64,000 bases of DNA, from NCBI RefSeq assembly GCF_004297265.1, contig NZ_SCUT01000047.1:1-64000 (forward strand), given 5' to 3'. The notes under the pieces are model-generated. The model ran no database searches. It had not been told where the DNA came from and worked only from the letters and a program-made list of their open reading frames with translations. The position numbers and the translations under genes were made by a program. Origin of the DNA: Reyranella sp. (GTDB taxonomy: Bacteria > Pseudomonadota > Alphaproteobacteria > Reyranellales > Reyranellaceae). Shown here in pieces: positions 9,031 to 18,624 of this stretch (position 1 is its first letter; each line of letters opens with the position of its first letter).

Positions 9031-10740
9031 AGGCTGCGGCCCGAGCAGCCGCTCCTTGCGTCCCCGACCCGGGAAGCCCAGCAGGTGCGATGCCATCTCG
9101 CGCAGGATGCGCCGCTTGATCGCGCGGTCGGTGGCGAGCGCTCCCGGCTCCCACCAGCCGTCGCGCTGCATCGCTTCGGCCGCCGCGACGAAGCGGTCGG
9201 CCACCGCCTGGAACTGCTCCTCGGTGAAGTTGAGGCTGAAGATCAGGCGCCCCGTGCCCACCCAGCTCAGCGCAATTCCATGGGCCTTGAGATAGTACTG
9301 GAACATCCAGTGATAGCGCGAGGCGGTCGGGTAGCAGACCGTCCAGATCGACGAAAGGTGTCCGATGCGCACCGGCAGTCGCCGCTCGGCCAGCCGACGA
9401 TTGAGATCGGCAGCCCGCCGGTCCCAGGTCTCGTCGAGGTCGCGATAGACCTGCTGCATGCCGGGCGAGTCGAGATGGAGCAGGAATTCGTTCATCGCCC
9501 CCATCACATAGGGATGGGCGTTGAAGGTGCCGCGCGCAAAGCAGATGTCGGCCGGCCGGTCGTCCCGGAACCGCTTCATCAGGCGGTGGTCGCCGCACAC
9601 GACGCCGATCGGAAACCCGCCGCCCACCGTCTTGCCGTAGGTCACCAGGTCGGCCTCGATGCCGAAATATTCCTGGGCGCCGCCGGCCGCGAGCCGGAAG
9701 CCGACGAAGACCTCGTCGAGGATGAGAACGATGCCGCGCTCGGTGCAGACCTGGCGCAGGGCCTTCAGCCAGGCGGCATAGGTCTCCCGGCTGACGCTGC
9801 GGTCCGGCCGGCTGGCGATCAGGGTGGAATCGGCGGGCGCTCCCTGGTTAGGGTGCATGGCCTGGATCGGGTTGACCAGCACGCAGGCGATGTCGGTGCG
9901 GCGGCGCAGGACGGCGAGCGTCTTCTCCGACAGATCCGCCAGGGTGTAGGTATCGTGCGCGGCCACCGGATTGCCGACGCCGGGCTGCACGTCGCCCCAC
10001 CAGCCGTTGTACGCGCCGCAGAAGCGCACCAGGTGCGAGCGGCCGGTGTGATAGCGCGCCAGTCGCACGGCCTGCATCACCGCTTCCGTGCCCGACATGT
10101 GGAACGACACTTCCGGCTTGCCGGAAATGCGGGCGAGCCGCCGCGCATTGTCGGCGACGAGATCGGGATAGGCCCCGAGAACCGGCCCCAGTCCGGCGAC
10201 GCGGCGGGCGCCGCGCTCCATGCAGCCCTTGTAGAAGTCGTAGCCCAGCAGGTTCACGCCATAGGAGCCGCTGAGGTCGTAGCGCGCCGTGCCGTCGAGA
10301 TCGGTGACCTGGACACCCTCGGAGGAGGCGACGAAGGCGCCGGCCGGCAGCGCCGCCCGGACGCGTGGACTGAACTGGAACGGGACGCGGTAGCTTTCGG
10401 TGAACTGCAGGTCGGAGATGTGGCGCGTCGCCTCCGAGGTCACCTGCAGCGTGCGACCGGTGCCCGAGCGCAAGGTCTCCGCCAGCGCCTCGAAGCCCGC
10501 CTTGCGGCGGGAAGCGACGGCCTCGCTGGCATCGTCGGCGCGGAAGAACAGGTCGTCCCCGTAGACGTAGCGCGGGACCAGGCCGGCGATGCGCCGCGAC
10601 ATACGCGCATGGCCGGCGAGGGAGCGGTGCTTGGCCCGCGAAAGCTGCAGGCGGTCGCGCAGCCGGGGCAGCAGCAGCCCCAGCGCCAACCCTCCCGCGG
10701 CCAGCGCCGCCAGGGTCTCGCCATCCATCAGATTCGTCAT
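9013..10740 (-). CDS. Class III PLP-dependent aminotransferase, membrane-anchored
   Basis: 575 residues of the glutamate-1-semialdehyde-aminomutase/class III aminotransferase fold. The Schiff-base lysine is K370 (TYGKTVGGGFPIG), and the cofactor-nitrogen aspartate is in ILDEVFVGFR (D342). SGTEA near 216-220 binds the phosphate. Unusually for the family it has about 110 extra N-terminal residues with a hydrophobic segment at 9-25. It starts only 23 bp from the divergent phosphatidylserine decarboxylase. A role in haem synthesis is unlikely because of the extension and the lipid context; amination of a lipid or head-group carbonyl is possible. Confidence 0.8.
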   Translation of the reverse strand: MTNLMDGETLAALAAGGLALGLLLPRLRDRLQLSRAKHRSLAGHARMSRRIAGLVPRYVYGDDLFFRADDASEAVASRRKAGFEALAETLRSGTGRTLQVTSEATRHISDLQFTESYRVPFQFSPRVRAALPAGAFVASSEGVQVTDLDGTARYDLSGSYGVNLLGYDFYKGCMERGARRVAGLGPVLGAYPDLVADNARRLARISGKPEVSFHMSGTEAVMQAVRLARYHTGRSHLVRFCGAYNGWWGDVQPGVGNPVAAHDTYTLADLSEKTLAVLRRRTDIACVLVNPIQAMHPNQGAPADSTLIASRPDRSVSRETYAAWLKALRQVCTERGIVLILDEVFVGFRLAAGGAQEYFGIEADLVTYGKTVGGGFPIGVVCGDHRLMKRFRDDRPADICFARGTFNAHPYVMGAMNEFLLHLDSPGMQQVYRDLDETWDRRAADLNRRLAERRLPVRIGHLSSIWTVCYPTASRYHWMFQYYLKAHGIALSWVGTGRLIFSLNFTEEQFQAVADRFVAAAEAMQRDGWWEPGALATDRAIKRRILREMASHLLGFPGRGRKERLLGPQPLDAAL

Positions 10741-10763
10741 CCAGCTTCCCCGGAGTTGTCGTC

Positions 10764-11636
10764 GTGGCCAAGAGCGTGCAGTCGCAACTGCTGAAGGTCC
10801 TCCACCAGGAGGACATCAATTTCCTGCTGACCAACCGCATCCCGCGAAGGCTCGCGACGCGCTGGATGGGCTGGTTCAGCCGCATCGAGAGCCCGGCGCT
10901 GACGCGCGCCTCGATCGCGGTCTGGCGCCTGTTCGCCGATCTCGACCTCACCGAGTCGAAGAAGACGTCCTTCCGGAGTCTGCGCGACTGCTTCACACGC
11001 GAGCTGCGCGCCGGCGCGCGGCCGCTCGACGCCGATCCCTCGATGCTGGTCAGTCCCTGCGACGGGATCGTCGGTGCGTGCGGCGCCGTCCGGGGCTCCG
11101 AACTGTTCCAGGCCAAGGGGTTTCCCTACCGGCTCGAGGATCTGCTGATCGACCCGGGCCTGGTCGAGACCTATCGCGACGGGACCTACGTCACGCTGCG
11201 GCTGACCTCGAGCATGTACCATCGTTTCCACGCGCCGCACGACGCGACGGTCGAGCGCGTGACCTACGTGTCGGGCGACACTTGGAACGTGAATCCGATC
11301 GCGCTCAGGCGGGTCGAGCGCCTGTTCTGCCGCAACGAGCGCGCGGTGCTGCGCTTGCGGCTCGCCGCGGGCGGCCATCCGGTGGCTCTGGTGCCGGTCG
11401 CGGCGATCCTGGTCGCCGGTATCCGGCTGCACTTCCTCGACGTCGTGATGAACATGAACTATCGCGGCGCGGCCGACATCGCCTGCGCGACGCGCGTGCG
11501 ACGGGGCGACGAGCTGGGCTGGTTCGAGCACGGGTCCACGATCATCGTCTTCGCCCCGCGCGGCTTTCGCCTGTGCGACGGCATCGCCGACGGCACGAAA
11601 ATCCGGATGGGCCAGCGCCTGATGGTTCTGCCCTGA
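10764..11636 (+). CDS. psd: Phosphatidylserine decarboxylase proenzyme
   Basis: 290 residues from GTG 10764, with CCGGAG eight bases upstream. It converts phosphatidylserine to phosphatidylethanolamine in the membrane. Family marks are SPCDGIVGACG (catalytic Asp), MYHRFHAPHDA (His residues) and the self-cleavage site HGST near residues 256-259, where Ser258 would become the pyruvoyl group. Length fits the class I enzyme. It may be a second, specialised copy because it sits in a run of lipid-modifying genes rather than next to a phosphatidylserine synthase. Confidence 0.85.
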   Translation: MAKSVQSQLLKVLHQEDINFLLTNRIPRRLATRWMGWFSRIESPALTRASIAVWRLFADLDLTESKKTSFRSLRDCFTRELRAGARPLDADPSMLVSPCDGIVGACGAVRGSELFQAKGFPYRLEDLLIDPGLVETYRDGTYVTLRLTSSMYHRFHAPHDATVERVTYVSGDTWNVNPIALRRVERLFCRNERAVLRLRLAAGGHPVALVPVAAILVAGIRLHFLDVVMNMNYRGAADIACATRVRRGDELGWFEHGSTIIVFAPRGFRLCDGIADGTKIRMGQRLMVLP

Positions 11637-11746
11637 TTCGACCGGGGAGCGGGAGGCGGACACTCCCGTTCCAATGCAACAGTCGCGTTGCCGTCTCGTG
11701 AGGCCGGCGTTTCATTTCGATGACCGGCCGCTCCTGTCGTGGTTCG

Positions 11747-14700
11747 TCAGGACCAGCCCAGCAGGTCCGCGCCCATGACGTGGCTGAGGAAGGACTCGAC
11801 CGTGTAGGCACTGTCATCGTTACGGATGGTTCCGACGGCCGACGCGGTGTTGATGACCGCTCCTTCACTGGCATGGGACAGGGTGACACGGAAACTTTCG
11901 TTTCGTTCCACCAGCGTCTCGCCGAGGACCCAGACCGTGACCGCCTTGGAGGACTCCCCGGCGGCGAAGCTCACCTGGCCGGACGGCAGGATGCCGCCGT
12001 AGAGAGAGAAGGGCGGAAAGGAGGCATCGGCTTCGGAGGGGGTCTGGGGAAAGAAGGAACCGATGATGGAGGCCGTCAGGGAAATCAGGCCGGCGGAGCC
12101 CAGAAGCTCGTGGAATGGAATGAAATCCGAGTCGACGACGTCGGTCCCGCTCACGGCCCAATTGACGCTGGTCGCGCCGCTCAGGTCGCCCGAGCGGGTG
12201 ACGGCGAAGGTGAACGGCGTAGCGCCCAGATCCTCTTCGGGTTTGTCGGCGCTGGTGGCGGCGATCGACAGGGAGACGTCGTCGTTGCGGATGATGCCGC
12301 TGGCCGAGGCGTTGCCGAGGCTGGTGCCGGCGGCCGGCTGGGACAGATGCACCGAGAAGGCCTCGTTCGACTCGACGGTGCTGTCGCCAGCGACGCCGAT
12401 GCTGATGACCTTGGAGCTTTCACCGGCGGCGAAGCTCACCGTGCCCGTCGGCAACACGCCGCCCGTGAAGTCGGCGCCGTCAACCGCCGGCCCTGCAACA
12501 GCCCAGTGCGCGCTGGCCGTGCCGCTCAGGTCGCCGGTACGGGTGACGGTGAAGGTGAAGGGGGTGGTGCCCTGATCCCCTTCGGACCCGTCGGCATGGG
12601 TCGCAACGATCGACAGCGACGCATCGTCGTTGCAGATGAGGCCGTTCGCCGAGGCTGTGCCGAGGATGGCGCCGGCACTGGGCTGGGACAGCTGCACCGA
12701 GAAGGCTTCGTTGGCCTCGACGGCGGTATCGCCTGCGACACCGATGCTGATGACCTTCGAGGTCTCGCCCGCGGCGAAGCTCACCGTGCCGGATGGCAGC
12801 ACACCGCCCGTGAAGTCGGTGCCGTTGACCGCCGGACCGGTGACGGCCCAGTGGGCGCTGGCCGTGCCGCTGAGGTCGCCCGAGCGGGTGACGGTGAAGG
12901 TGAACGGCGTGCTGCCCGACTGTCCTTCGCGCTTGCTGGCACTGGTGGCGGCAATCGACAGCGATGCGTCGTCGTTGCAGATGAGGCCATTCGCCGAGGC
13001 GGTGCCGAGGATGGCGCCGGCGCTGGGATTGGACAGCACCACCGAGAAGGCCTCGTTGGTCTCGACGGCGGTGTCGCCGGCGACGCCGATGCTGATGATC
13101 TTCGATGTCTCGCCGGCAGCGAAGCTCACCGTGCCGGACGGCAACACGCCGCCCGTGAAGTCGGTGCCGTTGACCGCCGGTCCCGCAACAGCCCAGTGCG
13201 CGCTCGCGGCACCGCTCAGGTCGCCGGTACGGGTGACGGTGAAGGTGAACGGTGTGCCGCCGGATTGGCCTTCGCGCTTGCTGGCGCTGGTGGCGGCGAT
13301 CGACAGCGACGCATCGTCGTTGCAGATGAGGCCGTTCGCCGAGGCGGTGCCGAGGATGGCGCCGGCGCTGGGATTGGACAGCACCACCGAGAAGGCCTCG
13401 TTGGTCTCGACGGCGGTATCGCCGGCGACGCCGATGCTGATGACTTTGGAGCTTTCGCCGGCGGCGAAGCTCACCGTGCCGGACGGCAACACGCCGCCCG
13501 TGAAGTCGGTGCCGTTGACCGCCGGTCCCGCAACAGCCCAGTGCGCGCTGGCCGTGCCGCTCAGGTCGCCCGAGCGGGTGACGGTGAAGGTGAACGGCGT
13601 GCTGCCCGACTGTCCTTCGCGCTTGCTGGCACTGGTGGCGGCAATCGAGAGCGACGCATCGTCGTTGCAGATGAGGCCGTTCGCCGAGGCGGTGCCGAGG
13701 ATGGCGCCGGTGCTGGGCTGGGACAGCTGCACCGAGAAGGCCTCGTTGGTCTCGACAGCGGTGTCGCCGGCGACGCCGACGCTGATGAGCTTGGAGCTTT
13801 CGCCGGCAGCGAAGCTCACCGTGCCGGACGGCAACACGCCGCCCGTGAAGTCGGCGCCGTTGACCGCCGGACCCGCAACAGCCCAGTGCGCGCTGGCGGC
13901 GCCGCTCAGGTCGCCCGAGCGGGTGACGGTGAAGGTGAACGGCGTGCTGCCCGACTGTCCTTCGCGCTTGCTGGCGCTGGTGGCGGCAATCGAGAGCGAC
14001 GCCGGCGCGAAATCGTCGTTGCGGATGATGCCCGTGGCCGAGGCCGTGCCGAGGCTGGCGCCCGGGCCGGGGTTGGACAGGGTGACGGTGAAGCTCTCGT
14101 CGCCTTCGAGCTGGGTGTCGCCGGCGACGTGGAGGGTGATCGTCCTGGAAGTCTCGCCGATCCCCAGTGTGACTGTGCCGGAGGGCAGCGTGCCACCGGC
14201 GAAATCGGCGCCGTTCACCGCCGGTCCGCTCACTGCCCAGTTGGCGGTCGCCGGCCGGTCGGTGTCGCCGCTGCGCGTGATGGTGAAGGTAAGCGCCGTG
14301 GTGCCCGCATTGCCTTCTGCCGCGTCGGCGCCGGCCGCCGCGATCGACAAGGAGGCATCGTCGTCGACGATCGTACCCGTCGCGCTGCCGTCGAGGATCG
14401 ACGCGCCCTCCGACGGATCCGACAGGCTGACGGTGAAGGTCTCGCTGCCCTCGACGATGGCATCGCCGCCGATGGCGACGAGGATGTTCTGCTGCGTCAC
14501 CCCGGGCGCGAAGGTGAGGATGCCGCTCTGTGCGACATAGTCCTGCCCGGCGAGCGCGGTACCGTTTGCGGTCGTGTAATGGACGGTGACGGTCGAGGCG
14601 GAAGCCTCGGTCAGGAAAACCGGAATGCTGAGGTAGTGGGGATCGCCACCATCGCCCTCGTCGACCGCGGCATCACCGACGGTGATGCCCACGGTTGGCA

Positions 14701-15385
14701 CGCCGTTGCGCACCGAGAACACGAAGGTGCCCGCCGTGCCGACGTTGCTGGCGCTCTCCAGCGCGAGCAGATCCGCCTGGTTGCCGGATTGCGGAAGCTC
14801 GTAGAATTCGACGCCATTCCCGGCGCTGTAGCCGGCCCTGGCCGGTGTGCCGCCCAGGCCGTTGCTGCCGCCGGACGCGCTGCCGGTCGTCCAGTCGACG
14901 TTCTCGTAACGGAAGGTGATGTCGAAGTCGCCCTGCGCGTTGATCTGGTGGATGCTGAGCTGGAAGGCGTTCAGCTTGTTGGTCTGGCCGCTGTAGTAGC
15001 CGACATCGTCCCACGTGGCGGTGAAGGTGTGGGTGACGGGATCGAGATCGTACCAGAGCAGGTTGGTGCCGGCCGACGTGCCGCCCGGCGTCGGCGCGAC
15101 CGCACCGCCGCGCGTGTCGATGTCGGCCCAATAGGCGGCGATGACGGGATTGCTGGTCGATCCGGTGATCGCGCTCGGCGTGAAGCTGCTGGAGGCGGCG
15201 TTGAAGGTCACGCTGCCGTTATTGTTGAGATAGAAGCCCGTATAGTAGCGGCCGAAAAAGTTGATGCCTTGCGCGCCGAAGATCGGCGTAAGGTCGATGA
15301 ACCCCGTGGAACCATCGTCGTTGCCAGGGAGTGAGAACTCACCGAAACCGGCGGTGCCGCCCAGATTGTTGACCAGCGACGTCAT
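11747..15385 (-). CDS. Large Calx-beta repeat exoprotein with nidogen-like head
   Basis: 1212 residues, no Sec signal peptide and low Cys/Lys content, as in type I secreted proteins. Residues about 20-230 resemble a nidogen-like (NIDO) domain (VIAAYWADIDTRGG, DFDITFRYENVDW). Eight Calx-beta domains follow, each of about 115 residues and each ending in I-x-NDD, the Ca2+-binding turn. Units 3 to 6 are nearly identical (KREGQSGSTPFTFTVTRSGD) and end in ICNDD instead of IRNDD. The C-terminus is SHVMGADLLGWS. It is probably a Ca2+-stabilised surface adhesin. GGGGGG precedes the ATG by a few bases. The secretion machine could be the ABC/HlyD pair at 28.5-32.1 kb. Confidence 0.85.
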   Translation of the reverse strand: MTSLVNNLGGTAGFGEFSLPGNDDGSTGFIDLTPIFGAQGINFFGRYYTGFYLNNNGSVTFNAASSSFTPSAITGSTSNPVIAAYWADIDTRGGAVAPTPGGTSAGTNLLWYDLDPVTHTFTATWDDVGYYSGQTNKLNAFQLSIHQINAQGDFDITFRYENVDWTTGSASGGSNGLGGTPARAGYSAGNGVEFYELPQSGNQADLLALESASNVGTAGTFVFSVRNGVPTVGITVGDAAVDEGDGGDPHYLSIPVFLTEASASTVTVHYTTANGTALAGQDYVAQSGILTFAPGVTQQNILVAIGGDAIVEGSETFTVSLSDPSEGASILDGSATGTIVDDDASLSIAAAGADAAEGNAGTTALTFTITRSGDTDRPATANWAVSGPAVNGADFAGGTLPSGTVTLGIGETSRTITLHVAGDTQLEGDESFTVTLSNPGPGASLGTASATGIIRNDDFAPASLSIAATSASKREGQSGSTPFTFTVTRSGDLSGAASAHWAVAGPAVNGADFTGGVLPSGTVSFAAGESSKLISVGVAGDTAVETNEAFSVQLSQPSTGAILGTASANGLICNDDASLSIAATSASKREGQSGSTPFTFTVTRSGDLSGTASAHWAVAGPAVNGTDFTGGVLPSGTVSFAAGESSKVISIGVAGDTAVETNEAFSVVLSNPSAGAILGTASANGLICNDDASLSIAATSASKREGQSGGTPFTFTVTRTGDLSGAASAHWAVAGPAVNGTDFTGGVLPSGTVSFAAGETSKIISIGVAGDTAVETNEAFSVVLSNPSAGAILGTASANGLICNDDASLSIAATSASKREGQSGSTPFTFTVTRSGDLSGTASAHWAVTGPAVNGTDFTGGVLPSGTVSFAAGETSKVISIGVAGDTAVEANEAFSVQLSQPSAGAILGTASANGLICNDDASLSIVATHADGSEGDQGTTPFTFTVTRTGDLSGTASAHWAVAGPAVDGADFTGGVLPTGTVSFAAGESSKVISIGVAGDSTVESNEAFSVHLSQPAAGTSLGNASASGIIRNDDVSLSIAATSADKPEEDLGATPFTFAVTRSGDLSGATSVNWAVSGTDVVDSDFIPFHELLGSAGLISLTASIIGSFFPQTPSEADASFPPFSLYGGILPSGQVSFAAGESSKAVTVWVLGETLVERNESFRVTLSHASEGAVINTASAVGTIRNDDSAYTVESFLSHVMGADLLGWS
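12260..13990 (-). repeat. Tandem 345-bp repeats inside the Calx-beta gene
   Basis: Five consecutive units of 345 bp (115 codons). The landmark catcgtcgttgcagatgagg recurs near 12621, 12966, 13311 and 13656, exactly 345 bp apart. Near-identity at DNA level, including silent positions, points to recent duplication or gene conversion and to possible copy-number variation between strains. Confidence 0.9.
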
Positions 15386-15626
15386 GGCGACCCCCCAAAT
15401 GGTCTGCCTAACCTTTTCTCACAAAGGTCCCGACGACGTTGCCATCGTCAGATTCTCCCAGCCATCTGATAGCCTACAAAGAGGGACGCCGGATGGCAAC
15501 GAAGCCGCTCTCGCCATCAAGTGGCCGGGCAGCTTGCGCGTGCGAATATTGCAATGACACCGCAAGTGGTACATTTTCTTGTAATATTGGGGTGGCCAGT
15601 GGGATGGCCTTGGGAGAGCATCGGCA

Positions 15627-16067
15627 ATGCCCGTGCGTTGGACCATCAATTCTGAAACGAGGCTTTTCGAAGCTATCTGCACGGGCCTGGTCGAGGCGGA
15701 CGAGATTCACCGGATGCTGGATGTCCTGGTCGGCTCCGATGCGCTCGGATATCGGAAGCTGTTCGACGGCAGTCAGGCGGATACGAGGATGGGCGCCCTG
15801 GATGTCCTGAATATCGGCGTCCGGATGCGCACCCTCCATGGTGACGGCGCGCCTCTCGGACCTCTCGCCGTCGTCATCCCCGCGGACAAGTACCCGCTGC
15901 TTTCCCGGGTTCTCGGGATTCTCGCGACGCCCCGCCGGCCGATGCGGGTCTTCACCGAAGTCGATCGGGCGCGAAAGTGGCTGGAGACGGCCGCGGTCCG
16001 CAGGACAGTGCCGGCCTCTGAAGATGACGTGGTTCATCGAGCCAACCCGCTCTCCGTGAATTGCTGA
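15627..16067 (+). CDS. Conserved protein, SpoIIAA/STAS-like
   Basis: 146 residues from ATG 15627. The start MPVRWTINSETRLFEAICTG and the following helix (GLVEADEIHRMLD) resemble the short SpoIIAA-like proteins widespread in alphaproteobacteria. The pattern ALGYRKLFDGS is typical of them. No catalytic motif is seen; the role is unknown. It stands alone, divergent from the Calx-beta gene, with an AT-rich patch (about 15540-15600) upstream that may hold its promoter. Confidence 0.6.
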   Translation: MPVRWTINSETRLFEAICTGLVEADEIHRMLDVLVGSDALGYRKLFDGSQADTRMGALDVLNIGVRMRTLHGDGAPLGPLAVVIPADKYPLLSRVLGILATPRRPMRVFTEVDRARKWLETAAVRRTVPASEDDVVHRANPLSVNC

Positions 16068-16156
16068 TCGAGGCGGGTCGGCCTGCCTTGCGCGCGGGCT
16101 CTGATGCCCGGAGAATTGCAGCCGGTTCAGGGAGCATGCGGGGGAACTCCAGGCAA

Positions 16157-16834
16157 ATGCAGTTCGATGACGTCATTCTCGGTCGCCGGAGCATCCGCGG
16201 CTACAAGCCCGATCCGGTCCCCAGGGCGCTGATCGAGGAAATCATCGGGCTGGCGATGCGCGCGCCGTCGTCGATGAATACCCAGCCGTGGAATTTCTAC
16301 GTCCTCACCGGCGAACCGCTGGACCGGATCCGCGCGGGCAACACCGAGCGGATGCTGGCGGGCATCCCGCAGTCGCGGGAGTTCCGGACGGGACAGCCCT
16401 TCGCGGGGCCGCATAGGGATCGGCAGGTCGGCGTTGCCAAGCAACTGTTCTCCGCCATGGGGATTGCGCGCGACGACAAGGAGATGCGCCAGGACTGGGT
16501 GCTGCGCGGCTTCCGCCAGTTCGACGCGCCGGTGTGCGTGATCGTGACCTATGATCGCGTGCTGGACGGTAGCGACGACACGCCGTTCGATTGCGGCGCC
16601 GTGACGACGGCGCTGGTCAACGCCGCCTGGTCGCGCGGGCTTGGCGCCGTGATCAACAGCCAGGGCATCATGCAGTCGCCCGTGGTGCGCGAGCATGCCG
16701 GCATCGCCGACGATCAGGTCATCATGAAGAGCATCGCGCTGGGCTGGCCGGATGAGAGCTTCCCGGCCAATGCGGTCGTGTCCGAACGGAAGTCCGTCGC
16801 CGAAGCAGCGGTGTTCGTCGGCTTCGACGGTTAG
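16157..16834 (+). CDS. Nitroreductase family protein
   Basis: About 225 residues from ATG 16157 (MQFDDVILGRRSIRGYKPD). An FMN-dependent NAD(P)H oxidoreductase. Family marks are the RRSIRGYKPDPVP start, the FMN-binding RAPSSMNTQPWNFYVLTG and the C-terminal GLGAVI...ALGWPDE block. The frame is open to 16061, but similarity begins at the chosen Met. It lies just upstream of the UbiD genes on the same strand, separated by about 130 bp, so it may share their role in reductive aromatic chemistry. Confidence 0.85.
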   Translation: MQFDDVILGRRSIRGYKPDPVPRALIEEIIGLAMRAPSSMNTQPWNFYVLTGEPLDRIRAGNTERMLAGIPQSREFRTGQPFAGPHRDRQVGVAKQLFSAMGIARDDKEMRQDWVLRGFRQFDAPVCVIVTYDRVLDGSDDTPFDCGAVTTALVNAAWSRGLGAVINSQGIMQSPVVREHAGIADDQVIMKSIALGWPDESFPANAVVSERKSVAEAAVFVGFDG

Positions 16835-16962
16835 GCGCGTCGCCATCCCCTTCGATTGACCTGCATCAAACGACCTCCTCCGGGCTGCTGATAGCTTGAT
16901 TTCAGCAGCGGGCGTGCGGCCTTCGCGCGGCGTTGGAAAGCGCCCTTCGGGGGGAGGAATCG

Positions 16963-18597
16963 ATGGCAGAAGGGCCGGTCGGCTATGACGACATCGATGC
17001 GCATGTCGAGAGGCTGAAGGCGCTCGGACTCGTCTGCTCGGTCGATCGCGCCATCGACAAGGATACCGAGATGCATCCGCTGGTGCGCTGGCAGTATCGC
17101 GGCGGCATCGCCGAAGCGGATCGCAAGGCATTCCTGTTCACCAACGTCGTCGATGCGACGGGGCGCTCCTATCCCGGTGCCCGCGTCGCTATCGGCGCGC
17201 TGGCCGGCAACCGTCAGATCTACGCGCTCGGCATGAAGAGGCCAGAAGCGGAGATCGGCAAGGCTTGGCTCGACGCGATCGCCCATCCCATTGCCCCGCG
17301 GCAGGTGGCGGCGGCACCCTGCCAGGAGGTCGTGGAGACCGGCGAGGCCCTGTCGAAGCCCGGTCACGGGCTGGATGCCCTGCCCATTCCCATCTCGACC
17401 CCCGGCTATGATACGGCGCCCTACCTCACGGCGGCGCTCTGGTTCACCCGCGATCCCGACAGCGGCATCCAGAACATGGGCCTCTATCGCGGCAACCTGA
17501 AAGCGCCGGATCGCCTGGCCGTGATGATGGAACGATCGACGCTCGCGGGCGGTGGCGTGCACTGGCGCAAGTACCGGAAGCTTGGCCAGCCGATGCCGGT
17601 GGCGGTGGTGCTCGGCGCCCCGCCGATCGTGGCCTTCGTCGGCCCGCAGAAGCTGCCGCTCGATTGCGACGAACTCACCGTGGCGGGCGGCCTCGCGGGA
17701 TGCCCCATCAACGTCGTCAGATGCAGGACGGTCGATCTCCTCGTTCCCGCCGAGTCTCAGGTCGTGATCGAAGGCTTCATCGACACCGACCGGCTCGAAC
17801 CCGAGGGGCCATTCGGCGAGTCGCACGGCTACATGGCGCTGGAGGAATACAACTTCTCGATGCGCGTGACCGCCATCACCCGGCGTCCGTCCTACACCAT
17901 CACCTCGATCATCTCCCAGGTCACGCCGAGCGAATCGAGCGTCATCAAGAAGGTCGCCTACGAGCCGCTCTATCTCGCCCATCTGCGCGACGGGCTGAAC
18001 ATCAAGGGCGTCGTCCGCGTCTCGATGCACGAACCCCTGACCAACCTCAGGCCGTTCGTCTTCCTCATCCTGAAGAAGGGCACGCCGAAGTCCGAGATCT
18101 GGCGGGCGCTGATGGGCACGGCCTCGCTCACGCCGGCGATCGGCAAGTTCTGCATCGCCCTGGACGAGGATATCGACCCCGAGGACACCGACCATGTCTT
18201 GTGGGCGATCGCCTACCGTTCCAACCCGCTGACGGACACGCATGTCGTGCCCAACCGCGGCAAGGGACACGGTCCCGCGCTGAAGGGCTCGGAGACCGAC
18301 GCGACCATGCTGATCGATGCCACGGCCAAGGGTGACTATCCGCCGGTCGCGCTGCCGAAGAAGGAATACATGGAGCGGGCCCGTGCGCTCTGGGAGGAGC
18401 TCAAGCTGCCGCCGCTGCGGCCGCAGTCGCCGTGGAGCGGCTACTCGCTCGGCGACTGGTCCGAGGAATGGGACGCCTGCGCCGCACGCGCCGCACGCGG
18501 CGACTGGATCGCCAACGGCCGCCGCTCCGCCGCGCATATGAGTACCACCGCCGAGCCGCAGGATCCCGCGCGCGGCATTCGATCCGAGGGCGACTAG
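16963..18597 (+). CDS. UbiD family decarboxylase (first copy)
   Basis: 544 residues from ATG 16963 with a strong GGGGGGAGG site. UbiD enzymes (de)carboxylate aromatic or alpha,beta-unsaturated acids using prenylated FMN. The signature around the active site is visible as EGPFGESHGYMALEEYNFSM, followed by TSIISQVTPSESSVIKK. The C-terminus, rich in ARAARGDWIANG, aligns with the second copy downstream. The flavin prenyltransferase UbiX is encoded two genes on. Substrate unknown; ubiquinone synthesis is unlikely given two diverged copies in tandem. Confidence 0.88.
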   Translation: MAEGPVGYDDIDAHVERLKALGLVCSVDRAIDKDTEMHPLVRWQYRGGIAEADRKAFLFTNVVDATGRSYPGARVAIGALAGNRQIYALGMKRPEAEIGKAWLDAIAHPIAPRQVAAAPCQEVVETGEALSKPGHGLDALPIPISTPGYDTAPYLTAALWFTRDPDSGIQNMGLYRGNLKAPDRLAVMMERSTLAGGGVHWRKYRKLGQPMPVAVVLGAPPIVAFVGPQKLPLDCDELTVAGGLAGCPINVVRCRTVDLLVPAESQVVIEGFIDTDRLEPEGPFGESHGYMALEEYNFSMRVTAITRRPSYTITSIISQVTPSESSVIKKVAYEPLYLAHLRDGLNIKGVVRVSMHEPLTNLRPFVFLILKKGTPKSEIWRALMGTASLTPAIGKFCIALDEDIDPEDTDHVLWAIAYRSNPLTDTHVVPNRGKGHGPALKGSETDATMLIDATAKGDYPPVALPKKEYMERARALWEELKLPPLRPQSPWSGYSLGDWSEEWDACAARAARGDWIANGRRSAAHMSTTAEPQDPARGIRSEGD

Positions 18598-18624
18598 GCC
18601 AACCGCATCAAGAGGAGCATTGCC

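Noticed and set aside
9013..10740. HemL (glutamate-1-semialdehyde aminomutase) for haem synthesis
   Set aside because: The fold is shared, but the 110-residue N-terminal extension with a membrane segment and the lipid-gene context argue against it.
12260..13990. CRISPR-like array
   Set aside because: The repeats are 345 bp, contiguous and coding for Calx-beta domains; no short repeats with unique spacers were seen anywhere in the window.
11720..15334. A 1204-codon open frame on the plus strand
   Set aside because: It is the mirror of the Calx-beta gene; its sequence is low-complexity Arg/Ala/Gly and follows the 345-bp repeats of the opposite strand.
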